DNA of 64,000 nt. It comes from an uncultured Bacilli bacterium (lineage in GTDB: Bacteria > Bacillota_I > Bacilli_A > RF39 > UBA660). Location: the NCBI GenBank assembly GCA_934182615.1, contig CAKPRO010000007.1, forward strand, positions 1 to 64,000. The letters are read 5' to 3'. Below, piece after piece: positions 41,569 through 51,766 of the stretch. A model generated the notes under the pieces. That model was not told the origin of the DNA and made no database searches. It saw only the letters and a program-made list of their open reading frames with translations. The position numbers and the translations under genes were made by a program. Every line of letters begins with the position of its first letter. The first letter of the stretch is position 1.

Positions 41569-44079
41569 CTATTTAATATCATTAATAATACTATCAATAT
41601 TTAATAATTTATCATCAATTTCACTAAGAGAAATCTGTTTTTTTTCAACATTAATCTCCTCAATAATTTGTTCCTTATCATCTTTAGAAATCATTTGACA
41701 TTCTTCATAAGAATCAACAATTCTATCCTTAATAATATATGAACCATTACTATACCTATCCATAATAGATATCTCAGTTAATTTAATTATTTTAGTATAA
41801 TTATCACTTATAATACCAATAGTATTTTTACTATTTTCAATATAAGCCTTAATAATCTTACTAGGATTACTCTTAATAACTTTCATAAGTAAAATTCCTC
41901 TTTTAGCCCTTGATGTTTTTTCAAGCTCCGTTAAACGCATTCTTTTAGCAGTCCCCTTATCAGTAAGTATAGTTAAATATTCATTAGCAATATCAAATAA
42001 TATACCACTAACAACATAATCATCTTTTAAACTAATTGACTTAACTCCTGCCGCCTTAATACCCACTACTGGAACTTCACTAATATCATACCACAATCCA
42101 TAACCATTAGAAGTTGCAATAAATACATTAGATAGTGAAGAATCAGTTACAGATATAACTTCATCATCACCTTTAAGATTCATCATCTTAATAGCCTTAC
42201 TATATCTTTGTACTTTAAACTCACTAATTAAAGTCCTCTTAATCATACCATTCTTAGTAAAACTAGTAATATATCTTTCTTCCTCAAAATTATATACCGG
42301 TATAGAACCAATAATCTTTTCCTCAGGACTCAAACCAATTATATTACTAATATGTTTACCCAATTCTTTCCATTTTACTTCAGGAATATCATATACAGGT
42401 AAATACAAATAATTACCTAAATTAGTAAATAATAACAAAGTATCAGTAGTAGTAATATTATATAAACCAATTACATAATCATTTTCCTTAAGCATAGTAT
42501 CTTCTTCTTTAGCAGTACTATAACTTCTCTGTGGAACTTTCTTAATATAGCCTTCACTAGTAACAACCACTACTACCTGCTCTTTAGGAATCATCCTAGT
42601 AGTATCAACCTTTATTTCTTCTATTTCCTCTCTTATTTCTGTTCTTCTAGGAATACCATATTCTTTCTTTATTTTTCTCAAATCATCCTTAATTACTGAA
42701 TTAAGTTTATCAGGATTAGTAAGAATCTCTTCATACAATTTAATCTTTTCCTCTAACTTTTTCATTTCTTCTTCAAGTAAAACAACATCTGTATTAGTAA
42801 GTCTATATAATTGTAAATTAACAATAGCTTCAGCTTGTTTATCAGTAAAATCATATTCCTTAACCAAATTAACAATTGCGTCAGCCTTATTCTTACTTCT
42901 TCTAATTAAAGCAATAACCTCATCTAATATAGATATAGCTTTAACTAAACCTTCCATAATATGATAACTTGCTCTAGCAGTCTTCAAATCATATTCCGTA
43001 CCCTTATATACAATCTCCCTCTGATGAGCAATATAAGCATCTAATATTCCAAGTAATCCAAGTTGCATAGGTCTACGATTAACAATAACAACATTATTAA
43101 AATTATAAGACACTTGAAGATCAGTATTCTTATAAAAATAATTCAAAATATTATTAGCATCAGCATCCTTCTTAAGATCCACCGCTATTTGAAGACCATC
43201 TTTATCCGATTCATCTCTTACTTCAACAATACCATCTATCTTTTTATCGAGTCTTATTTCATCCATCTTTTTTACAAGAAGTTGCTTGTTTACTTCATAA
43301 GGTATTTCATCTATAATTATTTTATTCTTCTCTATCTTAGCTTTAGCCCTAATAAATATTTTACCTCTACCAGTTTCATAAGCTTTCTTAATACCATCTA
43401 CACCAAGAGCAATACCACCTGTAGGAAAATCAGGTCCTTTAATATAATTCATAACTGTATCTAATCTAGAATTAGGGTTATCTATTCTAAATACAGTGGC
43501 ATCAATAACCTCCCCTAAATTATGTGGAGGCATATTTGTAGCATAACCAGCACTAATACCTGTAGTACCATTAACAAGTAAATTAGGAAAACGACTCGGT
43601 AATACTGTCGGTTCTAGTAATCTATCGTCATAATTAGGAGCCATTGGCACAATACCAGTTTTATCAATATCACGAAGAAGCTCTCCAGCTATTTTAGATA
43701 ATCTTGCTTCCGTATAACGACTAGCAGCAGGACTATCACCATCAATTGAACCATTATTACCTTGCATCTCAATAAGTGGAGCTTCATTTTTCCACCACTG
43801 ACTCATTCTGACTATCGCTTCATATATTGAACTATCACCATGAGGATGATAATTAGCCATAACCAACCCAACAGCATTAGCACTTTTTTTAGTTGGTTTA
43901 TCATAAGTATTTCTTTCTTTATACATCGAATAAAGTATTCTTCTTTGAACTGGTTTCAAACCATCTCTAACATCAGGAATAGCTCTATCCTGAATTATAT
44001 ATTTAGAATATCTCCCAAAGCTCTGTCCCATTATATCTTCAAGAGAATAATCATATATTTTCTTTATAATATCTTCCAT
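41569..44079 (-). CDS. parC: DNA topoisomerase IV subunit A
   Basis: 836 residues. Winged-helix/CAP domain with QRDR (HPHGDSSIYEA about 78-88), catalytic Tyr122 in AASRYTEARL, a coiled coil, and a six-bladed C-terminal beta-pinwheel. The overall set (no clean GyrA box) favours ParC over GyrA. Decatenates daughter chromosomes. parE is not adjacent, unlike the usual parE-parC operon. It has its own promoter. Confidence 0.85.
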   Translation of the reverse strand: MEDIIKKIYDYSLEDIMGQSFGRYSKYIIQDRAIPDVRDGLKPVQRRILYSMYKERNTYDKPTKKSANAVGLVMANYHPHGDSSIYEAIVRMSQWWKNEAPLIEMQGNNGSIDGDSPAASRYTEARLSKIAGELLRDIDKTGIVPMAPNYDDRLLEPTVLPSRFPNLLVNGTTGISAGYATNMPPHNLGEVIDATVFRIDNPNSRLDTVMNYIKGPDFPTGGIALGVDGIKKAYETGRGKIFIRAKAKIEKNKIIIDEIPYEVNKQLLVKKMDEIRLDKKIDGIVEVRDESDKDGLQIAVDLKKDADANNILNYFYKNTDLQVSYNFNNVVIVNRRPMQLGLLGILDAYIAHQREIVYKGTEYDLKTARASYHIMEGLVKAISILDEVIALIRRSKNKADAIVNLVKEYDFTDKQAEAIVNLQLYRLTNTDVVLLEEEMKKLEEKIKLYEEILTNPDKLNSVIKDDLRKIKKEYGIPRRTEIREEIEEIKVDTTRMIPKEQVVVVVTSEGYIKKVPQRSYSTAKEEDTMLKENDYVIGLYNITTTDTLLLFTNLGNYLYLPVYDIPEVKWKELGKHISNIIGLSPEEKIIGSIPVYNFEEERYITSFTKNGMIKRTLISEFKVQRYSKAIKMMNLKGDDEVISVTDSSLSNVFIATSNGYGLWYDISEVPVVGIKAAGVKSISLKDDYVVSGILFDIANEYLTILTDKGTAKRMRLTELEKTSRAKRGILLMKVIKSNPSKIIKAYIENSKNTIGIISDNYTKIIKLTEISIMDRYSNGSYIIKDRIVDSYEECQMISKDDKEQIIEEINVEKKQISLSEIDDKLLNIDSIINDIK

Positions 44080-44097
44080 TTACATATCACCATACTA

Positions 44098-44126
44098 ATT
44101 ATATAGTATTTTTCCTTATTTTTCAA
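44098..44126 (-). promoter_or_regulatory. Promoter of parC
   Basis: TTGAAA (44121-44126), 17 bp, TATAAT (44098-44103), about 19 bp before the start. The rest of 44127-44260 shows no gene. Confidence 0.75.
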
Positions 44127-44260
44127 GGATTTATAACAATTTATAGAACAAAAATCAAATAAAATTTACTTTTCCATTACCTAATTTTTAATTTAATAGA
44201 CAATACAGTCAGACTTCTATATAAATTCAAAACCCAAAAACTAATTTCTTAATTATTAAG

Positions 44261-44296
44261 AAAAAACCCATAAAATAATCAACTTATTTTATGAGT
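44261..44296 (-). terminator. Terminator of pilC-pilD-surface protein operon
   Basis: ACTCATAAAATAA/TTATTTTATGGGT stem (one G.U) with 5-nt loop and a run of T on the minus strand. Confidence 0.8.
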
Positions 44297-44302
44297 AAAT
44301 AT

Positions 44303-46933
44303 CTACCATGATTCTCTAATTATTGTATTAGAATTAGTAGAATAAGTTACATTCGATGAATAGTTAGAAGATATAAGACTTTGTGATATAGAATCCTTAA
44401 TTACTATAACATCACTAATTATACCTTTAAATAAATTTGATACCCCACCAGATACACCTGGATCTGCTCCTATTACAATTGGTGTAACAGATGTCTTAAT
44501 AGCACCACTTACTGATGTACTAGCAACAAGACTACCATTTAAATATAATTTAAGTGTTGAGCCATCATAAGTACCAACTACTGTATACCATGTATTAGTA
44601 GATATAGCAGATGATGTTAATGTAGTATAAGAAGAATTATTCTCAGTAAGTACATCAAAATAAATCTTTTTATCATTATTAACATAAATATCAAATCCAG
44701 CACCTTCAGTATTAGCAACTATTTCCATATAATCAGATGGAAATGACTGAATCTTAAATCTTGCTATAACAGATAATTTAGAACCCAATGAAGTATTTGC
44801 ATAACCCTTGCTTACTGTAACACTAGAACCATCAAAATACTTACCACGATATGTCTTACTCTTAACAAGTGTCGCATCAGAAGAAGCTGAATAATTTAAC
44901 TCAATAAGCATCTTAGAATTAGTATATGTTTCACTAAAGCCCTTTCCAAAACTAGTCGATATAGAACTAGCAGATAAAGTATCATTAATAACCGCTACAT
45001 TTGATATATACCCTGGAAAGAATTCTCCATTACCAACTCCATCAGTATTAGGATCTGCTGCTACAGCAATTGGAGCCGGTGAAACTTTAATAGTACCAGA
45101 ACTTGTAGTACTACCAACTAATGTACCATCCAAATATAACTTAATAGTAGTACCATCATAAGTACCAACCGCTGTATGCCATTCATTCAATGAAACATTA
45201 GAATTAGAAGTTGCATATATATATCCACTATCAGTTGAAGTATGTACTCCAAACTTTATCTTCTTATCAGTATCTACAGCCAATCCAAAACCACCACTCT
45301 CCCAATTTGCAACAATATCAGAAAATTTAGGAGGATAATCATCAATTTTAAATCTTGCTACAACAGTAATATTTTTTCCAAAATCATAATTAGCAAAATC
45401 AACGCCTCTATATTCCTTATATCCATTAAAATATTCACCAGATTGTGTATCACTATAGCTAACACAATAAGGATCACTGCTAGTACCTGTTCCTTTTGTA
45501 AAATTAACATTAGGATTTAAATATACTGTTGGATATACTGCATTAGCATTATAAGCAACCGGTCCAAATGTAGAACTACCTTTAGATTCTATAACATATG
45601 GATCATAAGAATTACCAGAATAAGGCGTAAGTAACCAAGTAGTATTAGAACCAACTAGTGAACTTATCCAATTATTATTCTTACAACTAGTACTATTATA
45701 ATTACCAATTGTAGAATTACAAAGAGTACTAGTACCATTTCCAAAAGCAGCAGCATAAGCATAATCAGAAGGATATGGAAGTGCTACTTTACCCTGCCAT
45801 ACTGTAGGATGTTCAGAATATACCGTAGTTCCTCTTTCGTAGCCATATATTTGATTAGGATAAACAGAATTACTATTCCATCCACCTAAATTCCAATTAG
45901 TACTAGATATCATATTTCTAGTATCAAGGTTTTTTAATCCAGTACTAGTAAAACTACAACTAGTATTACCATGTGATTGTCCATTAAAGCAAATACCACT
46001 TTTAGAATTATAATATAAACTACCATATATACTACTATTGAAAGAAGTCTCATACCCTTTATTAAGTGTAAACATTAAAAAAGCATCATCCCATTTACTA
46101 AAACCATAACCATTATTATTAGTAGATAAACTAGTATCCCAAGAATAACTACCAATACTAGCATTTCTAACAATTTTTAATTTTCCATCAAATAATCCTA
46201 TTATTCTCCACTTTTCACAAGTAGAAGAACTAGGACTAGCATAATTACTACAATTAAAATAAACATAATTATTAGGACTTGCTCCATAATATCTAATATT
46301 ACCAGCATTAATGCCAGTAGAACTACTACCTTTTCTATCATTCATAAGTGATTTAGAAATAGCATAATTATACGAAATACTATTATTAGTAACAGTAGTT
46401 TTAGAAGTACTATTATATAAATTAGTTATATAAGTAGCAGCATTTTGATTGATAACATTTTCCGGTAAAGCACTACTAGGAAATACAGTCATACCTTCTG
46501 CTAAAACAATACTTTCTTTACTAGTAGCAACACCAATAGTAATCGTTATACTTTTATTACTTTTATTCCTAATACTAACATTAGCACTAGTACTACCAGA
46601 AGAAGCAATTGAACCAGTAGGTTTACCACTAATACCCAAGTCAAAAATACTTTCATCCACATTATTCAAATACCATATAGTGTAATTAGCAGAACCACCA
46701 GAACTATTTGTCACTTTAATTGTTTTAGTAACAACATCATATGGACCAATAGTAACATCAATAGTATCAATAATATCGCTATCACTAGTTAATGTAGAAG
46801 ATAGTGATATTGGATTATCTATTTCAGCAGAAGTAGTAAACATCGCATAAGTAGAACCTACTGCTAGTCCAACCAAACCTATACTGATTACACCAATTAA
46901 ATAAAATGTTTTTAATGATATTTTTTTCTTCAT
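44303..46933 (-). CDS. Large surface protein: DUF6273-like domain plus two LamG-like domains
   Basis: 876 residues. The hydrophobic N-terminus (about 10-32) ends STYAMFTTS, the SipW/TasA-type leader. About 35-160 is a beta domain with IgG-like repeats. About 200-490 matches the DGR-like protein at 23866 (YYGASPNNYVYFNCS, CEKWRIIGLFDGKL, ERGTTVYSEHP, YPSDYAYAAAF, WLLTP, VYPTVYL), but its DNA keeps the AT-rich codon use throughout. Then two concanavalin/LamG_3-like domains (about 505-665 and 680-870; each with ARFKI...GTYDGTTIKLYLDG). No prepilin signal despite lying directly after pilD. Likely a surface adhesin. Confidence 0.72.
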   Translation of the reverse strand: MKKKISLKTFYLIGVISIGLVGLAVGSTYAMFTTSAEIDNPISLSSTLTSDSDIIDTIDVTIGPYDVVTKTIKVTNSSGGSANYTIWYLNNVDESIFDLGISGKPTGSIASSGSTSANVSIRNKSNKSITITIGVATSKESIVLAEGMTVFPSSALPENVINQNAATYITNLYNSTSKTTVTNNSISYNYAISKSLMNDRKGSSSTGINAGNIRYYGASPNNYVYFNCSNYASPSSSTCEKWRIIGLFDGKLKIVRNASIGSYSWDTSLSTNNNGYGFSKWDDAFLMFTLNKGYETSFNSSIYGSLYYNSKSGICFNGQSHGNTSCSFTSTGLKNLDTRNMISSTNWNLGGWNSNSVYPNQIYGYERGTTVYSEHPTVWQGKVALPYPSDYAYAAAFGNGTSTLCNSTIGNYNSTSCKNNNWISSLVGSNTTWLLTPYSGNSYDPYVIESKGSSTFGPVAYNANAVYPTVYLNPNVNFTKGTGTSSDPYCVSYSDTQSGEYFNGYKEYRGVDFANYDFGKNITVVARFKIDDYPPKFSDIVANWESGGFGLAVDTDKKIKFGVHTSTDSGYIYATSNSNVSLNEWHTAVGTYDGTTIKLYLDGTLVGSTTSSGTIKVSPAPIAVAADPNTDGVGNGEFFPGYISNVAVINDTLSASSISTSFGKGFSETYTNSKMLIELNYSASSDATLVKSKTYRGKYFDGSSVTVSKGYANTSLGSKLSVIARFKIQSFPSDYMEIVANTEGAGFDIYVNNDKKIYFDVLTENNSSYTTLTSSAISTNTWYTVVGTYDGSTLKLYLNGSLVASTSVSGAIKTSVTPIVIGADPGVSGGVSNLFKGIISDVIVIKDSISQSLISSNYSSNVTYSTNSNTIIRESW

Positions 46934-46943
46934 AGTTAACCTC

Positions 46944-47708
46944 CTATTTTATAATAAAACTTATTATACTATTAATATCAATTTTTGATATATGTATTAA
47001 AATTGCAGCCATCGCTAAAAACGGCCCAAATGGTATTAGATTATCTTTTCTACTAATAAGCAAATATATTGCTATAGGAAAAGCTATAAATGTCGCCAAA
47101 AATATTGAACATATAGATAAAGGATAGCCAATCACTAATCCAGATAAAAACATAAGTTTAATATCTCCACCGCCCATACTTTCTCTCTTAAAAAGTTTAT
47201 CACCAATTATCTTTATCATATACATCGTTACAAAAGCAAGTATACCACTTATAACACTATTAACAGTAACTTCTAAACCAAATAATATCCAATTTAATAT
47301 TATTATCAATATACAAGACAAAGCTATTATCTCATCAAGAATTATCATATATTCTATATCGCTTATTATAATAACTATAAGAGAAGATATAAAAATTAAA
47401 CTGATAATAAGCTCACTACTAAACCCAAAAGAATGATAAGCCGTACAATATAATATTCCAGTTACTACTTCTACTACTAAATAACTAATCGGTATAATAG
47501 TATGACAACATCTACTTTTTCCCTTTTGAATAACATAAGATACTATTGGTATCAACTCATACCATTTTAATTTATGATTGCAATTACAACAATGACTACG
47601 TGGATATAAAATTGACTCATCATTCGATAAACGAACCGCTAATACATTTAAAAAACTTCCCATTATAGTACCAAATATAAATATAATTGTATAAATATAA
47701 AATTCCAT
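46944..47708 (-). CDS. pilD: Prepilin peptidase (A24 family)
   Basis: 254 residues, about seven transmembrane helices. The first cytoplasmic loop carries CCNC and CC cysteines of the zinc-type leader-peptidase domain. Catalytic aspartates lie in IIISDIEYMII (about 114) and GGGDIKLM (about 176). Cleaves and often N-methylates type IV/Tad prepilins. The tad locus of this window has no peptidase of its own, so this enzyme may serve it. 8 bp after pilC and 10 bp before the surface gene. Confidence 0.85.
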   Translation of the reverse strand: MEFYIYTIIFIFGTIMGSFLNVLAVRLSNDESILYPRSHCCNCNHKLKWYELIPIVSYVIQKGKSRCCHTIIPISYLVVEVVTGILYCTAYHSFGFSSELIISLIFISSLIVIIISDIEYMIILDEIIALSCILIIILNWILFGLEVTVNSVISGILAFVTMYMIKIIGDKLFKRESMGGGDIKLMFLSGLVIGYPLSICSIFLATFIAFPIAIYLLISRKDNLIPFGPFLAMAAILIHISKIDINSIISFIIK

Positions 47709-47716
47709 AATATCAC

Positions 47717-49006
47717 CTATAATATATTACTATACATACTAAACATTGGAATAAATATTGCCATAAGAATAACACCAACTATTACTGCAAGTAATATTAT
47801 CATAACCGGCTCAATCAAACTTTTCAATCTTTGAACTAGATTTTTTTGTTCTTCTTCATAATAATTAGCAACATTCTCCATCATAATTCCTAATCTACCA
47901 GTTTTTTCACCAGTCAACAACATCTCATAAGCAATTCTAGGAAAAGCCCATTTATTTTCAAATGCTTTAGAAAGTCCAGCTCCAGTACTCAAATTAGTAA
48001 CAGCTTCTTTTATTATTCCTTTATATATTTCATTATTTGTAACTTTACCAAGCATCTCAATACTATCAGTAATAAAAACATCATGTTTAACTAAAGAAGA
48101 GAAAGTCTTAGTAAACATTATTACCTCATTATCAATCAAAACATCCTTAATTACAGGAATATGCATAGCAATATATTGAATTAAATATCTAAATTTCCTA
48201 ATATTTTTATACATAGATATAATAATAATAATAACCGCTACCAAAGCTAAAACAATTTTAATAATATTCTTTTTAACAAAGCCACTAAGTGCTATCAAAA
48301 AGACAGTTATTCCAGGAAGATCAGCACCAAGTTGTTCAAATATTCCTTCAAATTGTGGAACAACAAATATCAATAAAAACGTCAATACTATTATTGCTAC
48401 TACAAGAACAACACTAGGATAAGTTAATGCTGATATAATTTGTTTTCTATTAGAATCCGCTGTTTTATAATAAGCTGCCATATCATCTAAAGTTTCAGTT
48501 AGATTACCAGTAAGTTCCGATGCTTTAAGCATATTTATCAATAATTTAGGAAATACATTACCTTGTCTAGCCAAAGCCTCACTAAAATTAGCTCCAGTAT
48601 TCAATTCATAACTAATTCTTTTAAACAAATCTTTTTTATTTTTTTTATTAGTTTGCTCCTCTAATATCACAATAGCATCCGCAAGAGGAATACCAGACTT
48701 AATATAAGTAGATAATTGTGTTAAAAGAAAAACCAAATCTTTATAACGCATTTCATTTGAAAAAGTAAAGAACGTCCCTATTTTACTTATCTTCTTAGGT
48801 TTAATCTCTGCTATCTTATATCCTTGTGCCGTTAAAAAAGATTCAACATCATTTCTCCTAAAAGCATCAAAATAGCCCTTTATTTGTTTACCATTTTTAT
48901 CAAAAGCTACATATTTATATCTAGTCTTTTCTTTAGAAACGACAGCACTTCCAGAAACAGTTCCACTGTTAGATACAAAATTACTTTTAACAGTTTTATC
49001 GTTCAT
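47717..49006 (-). CDS. pilC: Type IV pilus/T2SS inner-membrane platform protein (PilC/GspF family)
   Basis: 429 residues. A loose N-terminus (about 1-75) is followed by two T2SSF domains (about 90-215 and 300-420) with three membrane segments (about 195-220, 245-265, 395-420). GKQIKGYF and the repeated SGIPLADAI / TGAGLSKAF motifs are PilC-like. Anchors pilus or competence-type assembly at the membrane. No PilB ATPase or pilin lies next to it in the window. Confidence 0.85.
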   Translation of the reverse strand: MNDKTVKSNFVSNSGTVSGSAVVSKEKTRYKYVAFDKNGKQIKGYFDAFRRNDVESFLTAQGYKIAEIKPKKISKIGTFFTFSNEMRYKDLVFLLTQLSTYIKSGIPLADAIVILEEQTNKKNKKDLFKRISYELNTGANFSEALARQGNVFPKLLINMLKASELTGNLTETLDDMAAYYKTADSNRKQIISALTYPSVVLVVAIIVLTFLLIFVVPQFEGIFEQLGADLPGITVFLIALSGFVKKNIIKIVLALVAVIIIIISMYKNIRKFRYLIQYIAMHIPVIKDVLIDNEVIMFTKTFSSLVKHDVFITDSIEMLGKVTNNEIYKGIIKEAVTNLSTGAGLSKAFENKWAFPRIAYEMLLTGEKTGRLGIMMENVANYYEEEQKNLVQRLKSLIEPVMIILLAVIVGVILMAIFIPMFSMYSNIL

Positions 49007-49108
49007 AACATATCACCTATTCTATGAATAATTATATCATATTTTCTAAACTTTTTTAACACTTTTTTATTAATTTCATATATTATTTTAGAAAGGAGTA
49101 TTATTATT

Positions 49109-49531
49109 ATGTATGGAAGTTATATAAATAATCCATTTATGATGTCAAATATACCCTATAATCAAATGTTAAATACCGGTTTAAGAATGAGTAGTATTCC
49201 TCAAACAATGACTAGAGCATCAGGGTTAAGATCATTATTAGGCCTAGGCGGTGCAAGAAATATCTTGCCTACTCGAAGTATCAATTGGTCATCACTTCTT
49301 AATAACACCTCAAAAACAATAGGAGTAGTTAAAGAAGCCATTCCCATTGTAAAGGAAGTTAAACCAATGTTTAATAACATGCGTTCAATGTTAAAAGTTG
49401 CTTCTATATTCAAAGACGAAACTGATAATACAAATATTAATCAACCTGAAAATAAGAATATAAAAAATACCACTACTACAAATAATAATGGTATGTTCAA
49501 TAATCAAAATGAGCCAAATTTCTTTTTATAA
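49109..49531 (+). CDS. Hypothetical protein, YqfQ/VrrA-like
   Basis: 140 residues. A Gly/Met/Ser-rich N-terminus (about 1-55) is followed by a helical segment VKEAIPIVKEVKPMFNNMRSMLKVASIFK, resembling the C-terminal half of YqfQ-type Bacillus spore/coat proteins. A low-complexity Asn/Thr tail follows. AAAGGAG precedes the ATG. The resemblance is loose, and there are no spore genes around. Confidence 0.55.
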   Translation: MYGSYINNPFMMSNIPYNQMLNTGLRMSSIPQTMTRASGLRSLLGLGGARNILPTRSINWSSLLNNTSKTIGVVKEAIPIVKEVKPMFNNMRSMLKVASIFKDETDNTNINQPENKNIKNTTTTNNNGMFNNQNEPNFFL

Positions 49532-49545
49532 GAAATTTTTTTATT
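49516..49545 (+). terminator. Terminator
   Basis: AAATTTCTT/AAGAAATTT hairpin then TTTTATTTT, overlapping the end of the 49109 gene and facing mreD. Confidence 0.6.
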
Positions 49546-50047
49546 TTATTTGTTTAACATCAATTTTATTATATATTAATTTTATAATAAGATAACTAAT
49601 ACTAGTATAAACAATAGTCATCAAAACACTATGTGTAATAATACCAAAAAATAAAGAAATACTATATACACTACTAGTAGCAATATTTAATATAATAAAA
49701 GTCAATAAATGATATACAGTAACACTAATTATACTAATAATATTTATCATAATAATATTATCAGAAATAATATTATTTAAAATTTTTATAACTACTGCAA
49801 CCATAAAAAATATAACTAAATTAATCAATATAGTAGAAGAATATAAAATATCAAATAAAGCTCCAAATACTACTACTAATATCAAATATTTTTTATCATT
49901 AGAAAAATACGGATAAATAACAACCAAGGCAATTATAGTATACATTGTAGTAAAATAACTAGGATTTCCAAGTGTTGAAGTAAAAATATTAGCCATAATA
50001 TTTTCAAGCAAAAATGAAATAATTAAATAAATAATACTAACTATCAT
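49541..50047 (-). CDS. mreD: Rod shape-determining protein MreD
   Basis: 168 residues, five or six transmembrane helices, few charged residues, directly downstream of and overlapping mreC, the hallmark position. Part of the MreBCD elongation complex that guides peptidoglycan synthesis. No MreB in the window. Start set at ATG 50047; GTG 50056 is possible. Confidence 0.8.
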   Translation of the reverse strand: MIVSIIYLIISFLLENIMANIFTSTLGNPSYFTTMYTIIALVVIYPYFSNDKKYLILVVVFGALFDILYSSTILINLVIFFMVAVVIKILNNIISDNIIMINIISIISVTVYHLLTFIILNIATSSVYSISLFFGIITHSVLMTIVYTSISYLIIKLIYNKIDVKQIK

Positions 50048-50903
50048 TATTATCACTTTTTCTTTTCAAAATACTAACATAATTAATATCATTAAAATCA
50101 ACAGTAGGTTTAACTTTAATTATTTTTGCCAAATCATATGAATCCGTTGTTATATCAGTAACAGTACCTATCAATATACCAGAAGGAAATATTCCACCTA
50201 AACCAGAAGTATATACATAATCACCTATATTAACATCCTTAGTATTACTAATACCCTCTAGTTCTAAAACCGCATCATTATAATCATAACCATTTATTAC
50301 ACCATAAAGATCATTATCACCATTAGTAATATGAACAGATATCTTATTACTAGTATCACTAGTAGTTATAAGTCTTATATCTGAAGTAAAAGTTGTTGTC
50401 TTAATAACTTTTCCCACTAACCCCTTAGCACTTATTACTACCATATCTTTCTCTACTCCATTGTAAGTTCCCTTATCAATAGTAATTTTATTATACCAAT
50501 ATCCAACATTTCTACTTATAACCGTAGCATTTAAATATTCATAATCAGCAAGTGTATAATTAATACTAAGTTCTTCTTTTAATTCATCTAATTGTCTACG
50601 AAGTTCTATATTTTCAGCCTCAATAGAATTAATTCTATCAATTGACATTTCCAAAGCATCATTTTCTTTCTGAACATTTTTTAATTTTTTATATTCCTTA
50701 AAAGTATTATCAATATAATTAAATGGATATGCTATAATCTTATTAGTATATAAAAGACCATCTCTTAACAATGACTCTACCTTACTTAATTTTCTATCTT
50801 CTCTTAAAGTAAATGAAAACACTACTAATAAAATAATTATTAGTACTATTACAATTATCAAAACATATTTCTTAGGAATATTTTTTTTATTTCTACCAAA
50901 CAT
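50037..50903 (-). CDS. mreC: Rod shape-determining protein MreC
   Basis: 288 residues. One transmembrane helix (about 12-30), a coiled coil (about 60-105) and the MreC double beta-barrel: VISRNVGYWYNKITIDKGTYNGVEKDMVV, LVGKVI, and GDYVYTSGLGGIFPSGILIGTV. Extracellular scaffold of the elongasome. Overlaps mreD by 11 nt. Confidence 0.92.
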   Translation of the reverse strand: MFGRNKKNIPKKYVLIIVIVLIIILLVVFSFTLREDRKLSKVESLLRDGLLYTNKIIAYPFNYIDNTFKEYKKLKNVQKENDALEMSIDRINSIEAENIELRRQLDELKEELSINYTLADYEYLNATVISRNVGYWYNKITIDKGTYNGVEKDMVVISAKGLVGKVIKTTTFTSDIRLITTSDTSNKISVHITNGDNDLYGVINGYDYNDAVLELEGISNTKDVNIGDYVYTSGLGGIFPSGILIGTVTDITTDSYDLAKIIKVKPTVDFNDINYVSILKRKSDNNDS

Positions 50904-50983
50904 AATATCACTTTCCTATCACTCTTTATTATATAATATTTTTAATCAAATTAAAAGACATATTTATCACAAATTTATCTTTA

Positions 50984-51661
50984 TTACAAATTATTATCCT
51001 CAAAAAAACTATAATAATTATTATCCCCAATTATTATATGATCAATTAACATTATACCATGTAAAACACCAATCTCTTTTATTCTTTTAGTTAACTCAAT
51101 ATCATTTTTACTAGGTAAAGAATTTCCAGATGGATGGTTATGAATACAAACCATATAACTTGCAGACAATAAATAAGCTTCTTTAAATACTTCTCGTGGA
51201 TGAACAAAAGAATAATTTACAGTACCCTTAAATAATAACTTTTTATCAATATAATTCTTTTGATTATCCAAATAAACGACATAAAACATTTCTTGCTTTG
51301 CATCTTTATATTCACTATGAAAATAATTTATTATTGTTTTAGGATTAGTAAATTTAACCATTTCCTCATACCTATTATTATCATATACCCTTCTACCTAG
51401 TTCAATAGCGGCCATTAATTCAATTGCTTTAATTTTACTCATACCATCAATTTTACTTAAAGTAGAAATATTCATATTTTTTAGTTCATTAATATTATTA
51501 ACAGATGATAATATATTATGAGAAATTTCTTTAATTCCTTTATACCTAGTCCCAGATTTTAAAATAATTTCTATAAGTTCTTCATTAGACATATTTTCTT
51601 TTCCATATTTTAGTAATCTTTCTCTTGGCTTTTCTTCATCAGGTAATCTTTTTAAATTCAT
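50984..51661 (-). CDS. radC: RadC family JAB1/MPN-domain protein
   Basis: 225 residues. A helix-hairpin-helix N-terminal part, then the JAMM metal motif HNHPSGNSLPSKND (about 171-184), ending in LIDHIIIGDNNYYSF. Family role in repair is not settled. AGGTG precedes the ATG. In Bacilli it commonly precedes mreBCD, as here. Confidence 0.92.
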   Translation of the reverse strand: MNLKRLPDEEKPRERLLKYGKENMSNEELIEIILKSGTRYKGIKEISHNILSSVNNINELKNMNISTLSKIDGMSKIKAIELMAAIELGRRVYDNNRYEEMVKFTNPKTIINYFHSEYKDAKQEMFYVVYLDNQKNYIDKKLLFKGTVNYSFVHPREVFKEAYLLSASYMVCIHNHPSGNSLPSKNDIELTKRIKEIGVLHGIMLIDHIIIGDNNYYSFFEDNNL

Positions 51662-51731
51662 ATCTTTTCACCTCATATTATTAATACAACATCCTTATAA
51701 ATTTTTACCACTTTTTTTAAAAATAACAATA

Positions 51732-51766
51732 AAAATAGAAATACTAAATTTTAATATTTCTATTTT
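51732..51766 (-). terminator. Terminator of PAP2 gene
   Basis: 12-bp stem AAAATAGAAATA/TATTTCTATTTT at the end of the PAP2 gene, followed by TATTG on the minus strand; U-run short. Confidence 0.6.

Noticed and set aside
41569..44079. GyrA instead of ParC
   Set aside because: The C-terminal pinwheel lacks a clear GyrA box (QRRGGKG), so ParC is favoured, but absence of parE next door leaves some doubt.
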